A stretch of DNA of 64,000 nucleotides from Methylomicrobium sp051061015 (GTDB lineage: Bacteria; Pseudomonadota; Gammaproteobacteria; Methylococcales; Methylomonadaceae), in NCBI GenBank assembly GCA_051061015.1, contig JBPFEG010000029.1, positions 248,001-312,000 on the forward strand, read 5' to 3'. Numbering within the stretch: position 1 is the first letter of the stretch; the number at the start of each line of letters is the position of its first letter. The notes under the pieces are model-generated. The model was not told the DNA's origin. It made no database searches and was given only the letters and a program-made list of their open reading frames with translations. Below are positions 33,753 to 42,556 of the stretch, piece by piece. Position numbers and translations under genes: made by a program.

Positions 33753-34355
33753 ATGAGTGTTCTAGTTGGTAAACAAGCACCGGATTTCACTGTTCCCGCG
33801 GTATTGGGAAATGGTCAAATCGTTGATTCTTTCAACCTTTCCGAAGCGACTCGTGGCAAGTATGCCGTTATTGTCTTCTATCCGTTAGACTTTACGTTTG
33901 TCTGCCCGAGCGAACTGATCGCTTTGGATCACCGCATCGAGGAATTTAAAAGCCGTAATGTTGAAGTGATCGCTGTTTCCATTGATTCACATTTCACTCA
34001 CAATGCTTGGCGCAACACCCCGGTCAGCAAAGGCGGGATCGGGCCGGTCCGTTATACGATGGCGGCCGACATTTCTCACAGCATCTGCAAGGATTACGAC
34101 GTTGAGGCAGAAGCTGGAGTGGCTTATCGCGGCTCCTTCCTGATTGATCGCGACGGCGTCGTGCGTCATCAAGTCGTCAACGATTTGCCGTTGGGCCGTA
34201 ATATGGATGAGCTGATTCGGATGGTCGATGCGCTGCAATTCCACGAAGAGCACGGTGAAGTTTGCCCGGCCGGCTGGAACAAAGGCGATGCAGGCATGAA
34301 TGCAAGCCCTACAGGCGTTGCGGAATATCTGGATAAAAATGCTGAAAAGTTATAA
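33753..34355 (+). CDS. Typical 2-Cys peroxiredoxin
   Basis: 200 residues from ATG 33753 with GGAG 7 bases upstream. Reduces peroxides. Peroxidatic Cys51 is in FTFVCPSEL, resolving Cys171 in GEVCPAGW, so it is an AhpC/Prx1-type enzyme. The C-terminal arm PTGVAEYLDKNAEKL is typical of the family and is also close to the GVAKYL motif of the RuMP-cluster repeat proteins. No AhpF reductase is next to it, so reduction is probably by thioredoxin. A small hairpin (CCACG/CGTGG, 33688-33701) precedes the gene. Confidence 0.95.
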   Translation: MSVLVGKQAPDFTVPAVLGNGQIVDSFNLSEATRGKYAVIVFYPLDFTFVCPSELIALDHRIEEFKSRNVEVIAVSIDSHFTHNAWRNTPVSKGGIGPVRYTMAADISHSICKDYDVEAEAGVAYRGSFLIDRDGVVRHQVVNDLPLGRNMDELIRMVDALQFHEEHGEVCPAGWNKGDAGMNASPTGVAEYLDKNAEKL

Positions 34356-34392
34356 TAACTTTTGAAGAACTGTCACAGAGACAGTGATGGTG

Positions 34393-34419
34393 GGGCGCAT
34401 TGCGGTAAGCAATGCGCCC
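34393..34419. terminator. Hairpin between convergent genes
   Basis: A perfect 11-base stem (GGGCGCATTGC at 34393-34403, GCAATGCGCCC at 34409-34419) with a five-base loop, between the convergent peroxiredoxin and small membrane protein genes. No clear T-run; probably a bidirectional terminator. Confidence 0.6.
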
Positions 34420-34446
34420 TGCTCGATAAGTGCGTCTTGATCGGTA

Positions 34447-34749
34447 TTAGTTATCGTTGTCCGAAACGGTTTCTTTTGCGGCATTCGCGATTAACTTCTT
34501 GCGAATGAAGAAGCACACGATAATGCCCGCAATTGCCGGAATTTGAGTCACCAGGAATAAGGAAGTCGGACTCTTGGCCAGCATGTCGCCGATCGGATGC
34601 AGCACCGACAATTTGACCAACCACCAAGTCAGCCAAAAACCGATCAGTCCTATTACAGCCCATTGCAGCGTCGGCTGCCCCTTCTCTTTTGCGGTTAAAT
34701 AAAACCAGACCAGAATTGCCACTCCGGCGAATTTTGCTAGATATAACAT
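34447..34749 (-). CDS. Small three-span membrane protein, unknown function
   Basis: 100 residues, with AGGGTGAG about 5 bases before the ATG. Three hydrophobic segments: about 3-18 (YLAKFAGVAILVWFYL), 30-48 (AVIGLIGFWLTWWLVKLSV) and 64-82 (LFLVTQIPAIAGIIVCFFI), followed by RKK and a short acidic tail. No known domain. It lies between peroxiredoxin and asmA on the minus strand. Confidence 0.7.
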   Translation of the reverse strand: MLYLAKFAGVAILVWFYLTAKEKGQPTLQWAVIGLIGFWLTWWLVKLSVLHPIGDMLAKSPTSLFLVTQIPAIAGIIVCFFIRKKLIANAAKETVSDNDN

Positions 34750-34876
34750 CGTCTCACCCTGTTTTCATTGTTATTTTGATGTGCTGCTTCCCAGCTTTGC
34801 CCGGGTCGCAACGATCAGGTGCTAATCATATTCCATATTCGGCCTTCACGGCATATTTTATCGCAAGGGAAGAATT

Positions 34877-37006
34877 ATGAGGAAAACGTTGAAAATATTT
34901 GCTGTCATTTCGGGGGGCGTGATTTTACTGCTCGCCGTTGTGATTGGAATCTTGCCATTTATCATCGATCCGAATCAGTTCAAACCGCGCATAGCCGAGG
35001 CCATTCAGGAAAAAATCGGGCGCGAAGTCGAGTTTGGGGGCGATTTACATTTGTCTGTCTTTCCGTCGCTAGGGATTGCAACCGAGCGGATTCGGATTAA
35101 AAATATTCCGGGTTTTCCGGATGCGGACTTCCTTAGCATCGAGCAGGCCGAGGTTAAAGTCAACGTCTTGCCGCTGCTCCGCGAAAAGCTTGAAATCAGG
35201 CGCATCGACTTGAAAGGTTTGCGGCTGAATTTGATCCGTATCCAGGATGGTCTGAATAATTGGAGTTTTGCTGATGCAGCAAACGGGGCGAATGCGCAGC
35301 CCTTTTCTACCCCAAAGGATACTCAATTAACTCAGGAAGAAACTGGTCTGCAATTTTCGAGCATCGGTGGCGTATCGCTGAAAGATGCAGTAATTACGTG
35401 GGATGATCGCCAAGCGGGCAAGCGTTTTAATATCGAGAATATCAACCTGGATGTCGGCACTTTTCAATGGGATCAGTTTACGGATATTGCTGCGAAGTTA
35501 GCCATTGTCCGGCCGGAATCCGGTTATCAGGACCGGATTGACTTGAAAACCCGAGCCAGGGCCACGCAGGATCTCGCTATCGCAAATTTTGCCGACACCG
35601 AGTTGACATTAATCAGGGAAGGGAAGACGTTGTCTGGTAAAACCCTAGAGGCAACGCTTGCCGCACCGGAAATCTTCTTCGAAAAAGAAGCGCAAAAAAT
35701 CCGGATCGACAAACTGCAAATGCAATCCGGCGGATTGTCCATTACCTCCAGGCTGACCGGAATCCATTTATTAGACGAGGCCGATGTCGAAGCGAGCATC
35801 GATATTGCGGAATTCAACCCCGGCGAACTGTTACAGCGCTTAGAAATAGCGGCGCCGAAATTTCAGGATCCTAAAGCCTTCAGTCGTTTACAGGCCGATT
35901 TTAATGTGCATGCGGTGAAAAATACCCTTGCTGTCAGCGCATTGCGTGGAAAGCTGGATGATACTGTACTGCAAGGCGAGGCGCGTATCGAGGGAGGGGA
36001 AGCGCCGACGATTCGTTTCAATTTAGTCGTCGATGCCGTCGACATCGACCGCTATTTGCCGCCCGATCCGAAAAACAAAAACAAGCTGGTCAGCCCCTCC
36101 GCGGCTATAGCGGTTGCGCTCTCGAAACTGCCGATCGAGCGGTTGCGGAAACTGGATGCGCAAGGCGAACTGCATTTGCAGCATCTGAAGATGAACGGAA
36201 TGACCGCCGATGACCTAAACCTGAAACTGAATGCGAAGCAGGGTGTCGTACAAACCCGGCAAGACATCAGCCAGTTTTACCGAGGCGGCTATTCAGGCAG
36301 TGTGGACTTCAAGACAAAAGACAGTGGCGCAACGATGGCATTGACCGAAAAGATCGACCATGCCGACATTGAAGCCATTCTTAAGGTTATCGGGAGTAAA
36401 ATCGCAATGAACGGCGTGCTGACCGGATCGGCGTCGTTGCAAGGGCAGGGTCATGATCCGAAGCAGATCAGGCATAATCTGAAGGGAGACCTGGCCTTCG
36501 TGATTAAACAGGGTACGATCAAGGATGTAAAATTTTTGAAAATTATCGATCAGGGGATCGGTCTGCTCAATCAGACCCCGCTTCCCGCCGGTAGCGGCAA
36601 TGGGCTTGAGTTTGCTGAAATCTCCGGCACGGGAAAATTAGCCGAAAGCGTGATACGGAGTGAAGACCTGTTAGTCAAATCATCCCGCTTCCGGATAACC
36701 GGCAGCGGGGCTACGAATGTCGACACCGGCGGGGTGGATTACCACTTTATTGCCAACCTTGTTAAAGCGCAGGGGACCGCAACGGAACCGGAAAAATTCC
36801 ACAGCACGCCGATCGTGATTGATATGACCGGAACGCTGGCGGATCCCGGCTATCGACTGGATACAGCCGCGTTACTGACCGAAAAGAACAAGGCAAAAAT
36901 TGAGAAATTCCTTGATAAAAATAAAGATAAAATAGACAAATTGAAAGAGAAACTGGATAAAAAACTAGGGCCCGGCGTCGGCGATTTATTGAAGCAATTG
37001 TTCTAG
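34877..37006 (+). CDS. asmA: AsmA-family protein
   Basis: 709 residues with AGGGAAG just before the ATG. One N-terminal membrane segment (residues 8-28) is followed by the AsmA start PNQFKPRIAEAIQEKIGREV, a long periplasmic beta-rich body and the AsmA-like C-terminal region (KIIDQGIGLLNQTPL; GVDYHFIANLVKAQGT). It ends with a lysine-rich helical tail. AsmA-like proteins are bridge-like lipid-transfer or outer-membrane biogenesis factors anchored in the inner membrane. It is 24 bases upstream of mutY, as is common in gammaproteobacteria. Confidence 0.92.
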   Translation: MRKTLKIFAVISGGVILLLAVVIGILPFIIDPNQFKPRIAEAIQEKIGREVEFGGDLHLSVFPSLGIATERIRIKNIPGFPDADFLSIEQAEVKVNVLPLLREKLEIRRIDLKGLRLNLIRIQDGLNNWSFADAANGANAQPFSTPKDTQLTQEETGLQFSSIGGVSLKDAVITWDDRQAGKRFNIENINLDVGTFQWDQFTDIAAKLAIVRPESGYQDRIDLKTRARATQDLAIANFADTELTLIREGKTLSGKTLEATLAAPEIFFEKEAQKIRIDKLQMQSGGLSITSRLTGIHLLDEADVEASIDIAEFNPGELLQRLEIAAPKFQDPKAFSRLQADFNVHAVKNTLAVSALRGKLDDTVLQGEARIEGGEAPTIRFNLVVDAVDIDRYLPPDPKNKNKLVSPSAAIAVALSKLPIERLRKLDAQGELHLQHLKMNGMTADDLNLKLNAKQGVVQTRQDISQFYRGGYSGSVDFKTKDSGATMALTEKIDHADIEAILKVIGSKIAMNGVLTGSASLQGQGHDPKQIRHNLKGDLAFVIKQGTIKDVKFLKIIDQGIGLLNQTPLPAGSGNGLEFAEISGTGKLAESVIRSEDLLVKSSRFRITGSGATNVDTGGVDYHFIANLVKAQGTATEPEKFHSTPIVIDMTGTLADPGYRLDTAALLTEKNKAKIEKFLDKNKDKIDKLKEKLDKKLGPGVGDLLKQLF

Positions 37007-37030
37007 TTTGTTTAGCCTTAGACGATCCTG

Positions 37031-38098
37031 ATGAACAGTTTAGCGTTTAATGAGCGCGTTCTTGATTGGTTTGACCGACACGGGCGCAAGGATTTGCCCT
37101 GGCAACAGGACAAGTCGCCTTATCGGGTATGGGTTTCCGAGACGATGTTGCAGCAGACGCAAGTCGCCACCGTAATTCCCTATTTTAATGCATTCATGTC
37201 CAGATTCCCTTCCGTCGAATCGTTGGCGAGTGCGGACGTTGATGAGGTGTTACAGTACTGGTCAGGATTGGGCTATTATGCGCGGGCGCGCAATTTGCAT
37301 CAAACTGCGCTCAAAATCAAAGAGAGGGGTGGATTTCCCGATTCCCTCGAAGAACTTCATCAATTACCCGGCATCGGTTTGTCGACCGCCGGTGCAATCA
37401 TGAGCATTGCGTATGACAGAAGCTATCCGATTTTGGACGGCAATGTGCGGCGAGTATTGTCGCGTTATCAGGCGATACCGGGTTGGTCTGGCAAGGCGAA
37501 GGTGAGTAAGCGGTTATGGGAGCTCAGCCGAGTGCTGACGCCCGAGCATCGGGTGGCGGATTACACGCAAGCGATCATGGATCTGGGCGCGACGGTCTGC
37601 ACGCGAAGCCGCCCCGCTTGCGATGTATGTCCTGTGAGTGCCGATTGCCTGGCTTTTATGGGGGGGCGGGTTACCGATTTTCCGGCGCCGAAACCGGCTA
37701 AAATTTTACCGGTCAAACAGCGGGTGTTTTTGTTGCTCGCTAATACACGGCAGCAAGTTTTTCTTGAAAAACGTCCGCCTGTCGGAATTTGGGGTGGGTT
37801 ATGGTGTCTACCCGAGTTTGAAACTCACGAGCAGGCCGAGGCCTGGTGCCGGGATCGCGATATCGCGATTCTGGACAAGGATTTGATGGATAACCGTCGT
37901 CATACCTTTTCGCATTATCATCTCGATTATACGCCGCTGGTAATTGTGACCGACAGCAGCATGAGCGGCATCCATGAACAGGGCAGAGCAGACTGGCATC
38001 GACTCGATTCGATTGATCAGTTAGGTTTGGCTGCGCCGATCAAACAGTTATTGAAACACTATCAAAATTACGAGGATAAATATGGCAAGACTGGTTAA
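37031..38098 (+). CDS. mutY: A/G-specific adenine glycosylase
   Basis: 355 residues. Removes adenine mispaired with 8-oxoguanine in base-excision repair. The helix-hairpin-helix LPGIGLSTAGAIMSIA lies near 115 with the catalytic Asp in the following region. The iron-sulfur cluster motif C-x6-C-x2-C-x5-C is in CTRSRPACDVCPVSADC near 195. The C-terminal NUDIX-like recognition domain includes EKRPPVGIWGGLWCLPEFE. Full length. Its end overlaps yggX by 17 bases. Confidence 0.96.
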   Translation: MNSLAFNERVLDWFDRHGRKDLPWQQDKSPYRVWVSETMLQQTQVATVIPYFNAFMSRFPSVESLASADVDEVLQYWSGLGYYARARNLHQTALKIKERGGFPDSLEELHQLPGIGLSTAGAIMSIAYDRSYPILDGNVRRVLSRYQAIPGWSGKAKVSKRLWELSRVLTPEHRVADYTQAIMDLGATVCTRSRPACDVCPVSADCLAFMGGRVTDFPAPKPAKILPVKQRVFLLLANTRQQVFLEKRPPVGIWGGLWCLPEFETHEQAEAWCRDRDIAILDKDLMDNRRHTFSHYHLDYTPLVIVTDSSMSGIHEQGRADWHRLDSIDQLGLAAPIKQLLKHYQNYEDKYGKTG

Positions 38099-38354
38099 AT
38101 GTGCAAAGCTGGGGATTGAGTTGGAAGGTTTCGATGATCCGCCTTTCCCGGGCATTAAAGGACAGGAAATCTATGAAAAAATATCGAAACAGGCTTGGCA
38201 GCAATGGATCGCCAAGCAGACGATGTTGATCAATGAATATCGATTGGCCAGCTTTGATCCGAAAGCCAAGGCTTTTCTGGCGCAGGAAAGAGACAAGTTT
38301 TTGTTCGAGGACAATAACGAGATGCCGGAAGGTTATGTACCTCCGCAATCGTAA
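38082..38354 (+). CDS. yggX: Fe(2+)-trafficking protein YggX
   Basis: 90 residues with the family's conserved layout: VKCAKLGIELEGFDDPPFPG at the N terminus with the single Cys7, then KISKQAWQQWIAKQTMLINEYR and a C-terminal YVPPQ. It protects iron-sulfur proteins from oxidative damage and moves iron. Overlap with mutY, an iron-sulfur enzyme, is the classical arrangement. Confidence 0.95.
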   Translation: MARLVKCAKLGIELEGFDDPPFPGIKGQEIYEKISKQAWQQWIAKQTMLINEYRLASFDPKAKAFLAQERDKFLFEDNNEMPEGYVPPQS

Positions 38355-38418
38355 ACTGACGAGCGGACGGTATTTTAATAAGTGCCGCGCGACTTTTTGA
38401 ATGAGATAGAGGAATTAC

Positions 38419-39084
38419 ATGAGACTTTTATTAGTTGAGGATGATGAAATCCTCGGAGAAGGACTGTCAGCCGGCCTGAAAATGGAAGGCTACGCGGTTG
38501 ACTGGTTTACTACCGGCAAGCTTGCCGAAGAGGCGCTGAAAAATAATCTCTATGAGCTGATTGTGCTGGATTTGGGACTGCCCGACGTGGATGGGATGGA
38601 ACTGCTGCGGGATTTGCGCGCCCGCAAGGATGAGACGCCGGTAATGGTCTTAACTGCCCGCGACACCATTTCCGACCGGGTGGCAGGACTCGACGGCGGC
38701 GCGGATGACTTCGTGATCAAGCCGTTCGATCTGACCGAAGTCTGCGCTCGCTTGCGCGCCTTGGCCAGACGGCAGGAAGGCCGCAGTACGCCGACTATCG
38801 ATCATAAAGGGCTGGTCCTGGACCCTGCCGGCCATATCGTGACGTACAATGACGAAAGGGTTGATCTGTCGCAAAAGGAATTCGAAATTTTAAGTTTTCT
38901 GATGGGCAACATCGGTCGCGTCGTCTCCAGGGCTCGCCTCGAAGAGAGTCTGTATTCATGGGATTCCGATATCGAAAGCAATACGGTCGAAGTGCATATT
39001 CATTATCTGAGGAAAAAACTCGATCCTAGCTTGATTCGGACAGTCAGGGGGGTTGGCTACATTATTGACGCCGAAGAAGGCTGA
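38419..39084 (+). CDS. OmpR-family response regulator (QseB-like)
   Basis: 221 residues with AGAGGA before the ATG. Receiver domain at residues 1-115 with the acidic pair D8-D9, phospho-acceptor Asp51 in VLDLGLPDVDG and conserved Lys in VIKPFDLTE. The C-terminal winged-helix domain includes QKEFEILSFLM and NTVEVHIHYLRKKL. The stop overlaps the kinase start. It is probably a QseB/PmrA-type transcription factor; its target genes are unknown. Confidence 0.94.
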   Translation: MRLLLVEDDEILGEGLSAGLKMEGYAVDWFTTGKLAEEALKNNLYELIVLDLGLPDVDGMELLRDLRARKDETPVMVLTARDTISDRVAGLDGGADDFVIKPFDLTEVCARLRALARRQEGRSTPTIDHKGLVLDPAGHIVTYNDERVDLSQKEFEILSFLMGNIGRVVSRARLEESLYSWDSDIESNTVEVHIHYLRKKLDPSLIRTVRGVGYIIDAEEG

Positions 39085-40691
39085 TGAATTATTCTTTACG
39101 GCAATTACTGCTGGTATCCCTGTTGTCGGCAACGATGGTGATCTGGGGCGTAACCGCCTACTCGAGTTATAAAGCGACCCGTGACGAAGTTGCCGAATTG
39201 TTCGATGCGGAACTGGCTCAGTCGGGTAAAGTGCTGCTGGCTTTTGTCGACAGCCTGTTGCTGGATGGTTCGCTGCCCGATTACTGGCAACAAGGGCGCT
39301 TGGCCAAAGGCGGTGAGAGTGTCAATTTTACCGAAACCTATCAAAAAAAACTGGCTTATCAGTTATGGTCGGAAGAGAAGGGACTGTTATTGAATTCCGG
39401 GAAAAAGCCGGGCTTGTTGACAGAGGGCTTCAAGGACACCGACCAGGAAGGGATGGTATGGCATGTATTCAACGATTCGCAGAAGGATGATGCGCTTCGG
39501 TTGAAGTATGAAAGAAAGGTTGCCTTTCAGTTGTGGTCTAAAAATAAAGGCTTGCTGCTGCGTTCCGAAAGTGCTCCCCAGGTTCCGTTTACCTTCGCCA
39601 AGGAGGGGTTCAGCGAAGTTCAAAGCGAAGGCAGTTTATGGCATGTTTTCAGCGTATCGAACAAGGCGGGCGATTATGTGATTCATGTCGGTCAGCAGGA
39701 AGCGATCCGCCAGCAATTGACCGATGAAATTTCCGAACAATTGGTCACGCAGTTTCTGATCGGCATGCCCGTTTTGGCGCTGGTGATATGGTTTATCATC
39801 GGCAATGCGTTGACGCCGATGAATCAGTTGCAAAAGGCACTGGCACAACGGGAAGTCAGCTATCTCAAGCCTTTATCGGTTGACAATCTGCCGAACGAAC
39901 TGGTGCCGATGGTCAATGCACTGAACAGCCTGTTCGGCCAGCTTGAAAAAGCGTTTGAACATGAGCGCCGCTTTACCGCGGACGCTTCTCATGAATTGAG
40001 AACGCCATTGGCAGGCTTGCTGACACAGGTGCAGGTCGCGCTAAAAACGCAGGACGAGCAGATTCAGCGCCAGGCTTTAAAAAGAATAGAGCAGGCGGTC
40101 AACCGGATGAGCTATATGGTGAAGCAATTGCTGACGTTCTCGCGCATCGATTCAGGTCCCGAATACCTCGAAAAGACTACGGTCAAATTGTCCTCCGAGA
40201 TTATCCAGGTCATCACGGATTTGGAGCATGACGCGTACAGAAAATCGATAGACGTTGAATTCATCGAAGAATCCTCCGCGGAAATCGTCGGGAATCCGCC
40301 ATTGATCAATATCTTAATCCGCAATATTATCGATAATGCGATTAAATACACGCCGGAGTACGGCACCATCAAAATCTATCTGACCGATAAAGAAAAACAA
40401 GTGGAATTGCGCGTCGAGGACTCGGGGCCGGGCATCAATCCCGACGCTTACGAACAGTCGCTCAAACGGTTCCATCGCTTATCGGAAACCGCCAGTGTGG
40501 CGCAGGGAACCGGGCTTGGCTTTTCAATTGCGGAGCGGATCGTCGCGATCCACGGCGCCGAGTTCAATCTCGGCGTATCGGAACTGGATGGCCTGAAGGT
40601 GACGGTTTTGTTTCCTTATCCCCGAAGAAAAGCCGATAAATCGCAGCCGCAAAAATCAGGCGCATCAACTCCGGTTAAACGCGCTTCCTGA
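39084..40691 (+). CDS. Sensor histidine kinase (QseC-like) with a duplicated sensor unit
   Basis: 535 residues. A transmembrane segment (about 7-28) is followed by a periplasmic sensor, a second span (about 226-246), a linker, the dimerisation domain with phospho-acceptor His303 (FTADASHELRTPL), and the ATPase with NIIDNAIKYTPEYG, DSGPGIN and GTGLGFSIAERI. The sensor contains two similar units, residues about 86-129 and 142-189, each running Y-x4-A-[YF]-QLWS-x2-KGLLL, then EGF, then WHVF. That is a tandem duplication of the two-component sensor kinase N-terminal module; QseC normally has one. It is coupled to the response regulator gene. Confidence 0.92.
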   Translation: MNYSLRQLLLVSLLSATMVIWGVTAYSSYKATRDEVAELFDAELAQSGKVLLAFVDSLLLDGSLPDYWQQGRLAKGGESVNFTETYQKKLAYQLWSEEKGLLLNSGKKPGLLTEGFKDTDQEGMVWHVFNDSQKDDALRLKYERKVAFQLWSKNKGLLLRSESAPQVPFTFAKEGFSEVQSEGSLWHVFSVSNKAGDYVIHVGQQEAIRQQLTDEISEQLVTQFLIGMPVLALVIWFIIGNALTPMNQLQKALAQREVSYLKPLSVDNLPNELVPMVNALNSLFGQLEKAFEHERRFTADASHELRTPLAGLLTQVQVALKTQDEQIQRQALKRIEQAVNRMSYMVKQLLTFSRIDSGPEYLEKTTVKLSSEIIQVITDLEHDAYRKSIDVEFIEESSAEIVGNPPLINILIRNIIDNAIKYTPEYGTIKIYLTDKEKQVELRVEDSGPGINPDAYEQSLKRFHRLSETASVAQGTGLGFSIAERIVAIHGAEFNLGVSELDGLKVTVLFPYPRRKADKSQPQKSGASTPVKRAS

Positions 40692-40701
40692 ATCGAGCTG
40701 C

Positions 40702-41556
40702 TTACGGTTCCATAATGACCGGATTGACCAGCGTGCCAATGCCTTCAATTTCGATTCTGACCGTTTGCCCCGGCTTCAAATAACCGCGCGGATACATTTT
40801 GACACCGACGCCTGCGGGGGTGCCGGTACTGATTACATCGCCCGGCTCCAGCGTCATCGCTTCGGACAGATAGGCGACCATTTCATAGCAGTTGAATAGC
40901 ATCTGGCTGGTATTCGCGTTCTGACGCAGATCTTCATCGACCCAGGTCTTCAGGTTCAGGTTGTGAGGGTCTGTGATTTCGTCGGCAGTGACTATCCATG
41001 GTCCCAGGGGGCCTGCGGTATCGAACGACTTGCCGATCATCATCGTCGGCGAGCGCGCCTGCCAGTCGCGCACCGAAACATCATTTGCAATCGTGAAACC
41101 GGCGATCACTTCATGCGCTTTTTCGACCGGCACATGGCGGCAGCGCCGGCCGATCACGAACGCCAGCTCGCCTTCATAATCGAGTTTGTCCGATACTTTG
41201 GGGCTTTGGATCGCCTCGCCGCTGCCGATCACGCAGGTGCTCTGCTTGGTGAAGAAGCTTGGGTATTCGGGCCTGTCCTTGCCGGTTTCGGCAATATGAT
41301 CCGCATAGTTCAGGCTGATCGCGAGATACTTGCCGGGCCTGGGGATCGGTGCTTCCAGTTTGACTTCCTTGAACGGAATCCGGTGCATGCCGCTGTCGAT
41401 CTGGGCCTGCATCGCCGCCAGCGCTTCACTTCCAGCCGCCAGGAAGTCAAGCATCCGCGCCGGAATGACGGGATTGCCTTGGCAATCGACCACTGCGTCA
41501 TCGACGACCGCACCGACGCGGGTAGATTGATTATGCGTAAAGGTAACCAGTTTCAT
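40702..41556 (-). CDS. Fumarylacetoacetate hydrolase-family protein
   Basis: 284 residues. The C-terminal FAH domain carries CVIGSGEAIQSPKVSDKLDYEGELAFVIGRR with the Glu metal ligands, then GFTIANDVSVRDWQ, and the late block STGTPAGVG. These features fit 2-keto-acid or ureidoglycolate-type hydrolases and oxaloacetate decarboxylases; the exact substrate is not readable. It is convergent with the kinase gene and divergent from rpe. Confidence 0.88.
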   Translation of the reverse strand: MKLVTFTHNQSTRVGAVVDDAVVDCQGNPVIPARMLDFLAAGSEALAAMQAQIDSGMHRIPFKEVKLEAPIPRPGKYLAISLNYADHIAETGKDRPEYPSFFTKQSTCVIGSGEAIQSPKVSDKLDYEGELAFVIGRRCRHVPVEKAHEVIAGFTIANDVSVRDWQARSPTMMIGKSFDTAGPLGPWIVTADEITDPHNLNLKTWVDEDLRQNANTSQMLFNCYEMVAYLSEAMTLEPGDVISTGTPAGVGVKMYPRGYLKPGQTVRIEIEGIGTLVNPVIMEP

Positions 41557-41623
41557 CGTGCAAATTTTCCGTTAAGATTACAAACGGTTATTGTATATCG
41601 AAGCCCGCCGGCAAAAAAAAAGA

Positions 41624-41629
41624 TATAAT
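41624..41629 (+). promoter_or_regulatory. Candidate -10 box of rpe
   Basis: A perfect TATAAT lies 38 bases before the rpe ATG. No good -35 hexamer sits at the usual distance. Confidence 0.35.
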
Positions 41630-41667
41630 GGGCTATTTTAACCAAGATTAACCGCGAGGAGACGATA

Positions 41668-42342
41668 ATGAACGAAAATTGGATCGCGCCTTCCATTCTG
41701 TCGGCCAATTTCGCCAAATTGGGCGAGGAAGTGGATAACGTGCTGGCCGCCGGCGCTGATATTGTGCATTTTGACGTGATGGACAATCATTTTGTGCCGA
41801 ATCTGACCATCGGCCCTCTGGTTTGCGAAGCGCTCAGAAAGCACGGCGTGACCGCACCGATCGACGTGCATCTGATGATCGAGCCGGTAGACCGTATCAT
41901 TCCCGATTTCGCGAAGGCCGGCGCCAGCATCATTACCTTCCACCCGGAAGCTTCCGTGCATATCGACCGCACCCTGCAACTGATCAAGGACAATGGCTGC
42001 AAGGCCGGTCTGGTATTCAATCCGGGCACGCCATTGCATTATCTGGATTATGTCATGGACAAGCTGGACATGATCCTCTTGATGTCGGTGAATCCAGGCT
42101 TCGGCGGCCAGTCGTTCATTCCGTCTGCATTGACCAAGTTGCGTGAAGTGCGCAAGAAAATCGACGACAGCGGCCTGAATATCCGTCTGGAGATCGACGG
42201 CGGCGTTAACGGCAGTAATATTCGCGAAATCAAGGCAGCCGGCGCCGATACGTTCGTCGCGGGCTCCGCGATTTTCGGCAAGCCGGATTACAAAAAGATC
42301 ATCGACGACATGCGCGCCGAGCTCGCGAAAGCCGGCAAATAA
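41668..42342 (+). CDS. rpe: Ribulose-phosphate 3-epimerase
   Basis: 224 residues with GGAG 8 bases before the ATG. Interconverts ribulose and xylulose 5-phosphates, needed to regenerate the RuMP formaldehyde acceptor as well as for the pentose phosphate pathway. TIM-barrel signatures: APSILSANFAKLGEEV near 6, HFDVMDNHFVPNLTIGP near 32, HLMIEPVD near 67, VNPGFGGQSF near 142 and EIDGGV near 175. Full length. It stands apart from the main RuMP cluster, upstream of the trp genes. Confidence 0.96.
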   Translation: MNENWIAPSILSANFAKLGEEVDNVLAAGADIVHFDVMDNHFVPNLTIGPLVCEALRKHGVTAPIDVHLMIEPVDRIIPDFAKAGASIITFHPEASVHIDRTLQLIKDNGCKAGLVFNPGTPLHYLDYVMDKLDMILLMSVNPGFGGQSFIPSALTKLREVRKKIDDSGLNIRLEIDGGVNGSNIREIKAAGADTFVAGSAIFGKPDYKKIIDDMRAELAKAGK

Positions 42343-42440
42343 ATCATGGAGGGTGGGTTCGGCGCGCTCTGCCCCTAATCTTTGCGAATCCGGAAGCGCT
42401 TCCGCGCGGCTAACTCACCTTTCTCTGCAACATTGGTTGA

Positions 42441-42498
42441 TTACGACGCGCAGCAAAGGTTGATAATATATCAGTGTCCGTTCACATGCGCGTCGTAA
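42441..42498. repeat. REP-like inverted repeat before trpE
   Basis: A perfect 12-base inverted repeat (TTACGACGCGCA at 42441-42452, TGCGCGTCGTAA at 42487-42498) with a 34-base spacer. It runs on into ACCCACCCTACG, and a related GGGTGGGTTCGGCGCGC lies at about 42351. The GTAGGGTGGGTTACG pattern is typical of dispersed REP/MITE elements. Confidence 0.6.
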
Positions 42499-42556
42499 CC
42501 CACCCTACGCATTTGCCGTGGCACCGTTAACGCACAACGCAGTTTGAATAAACAGA

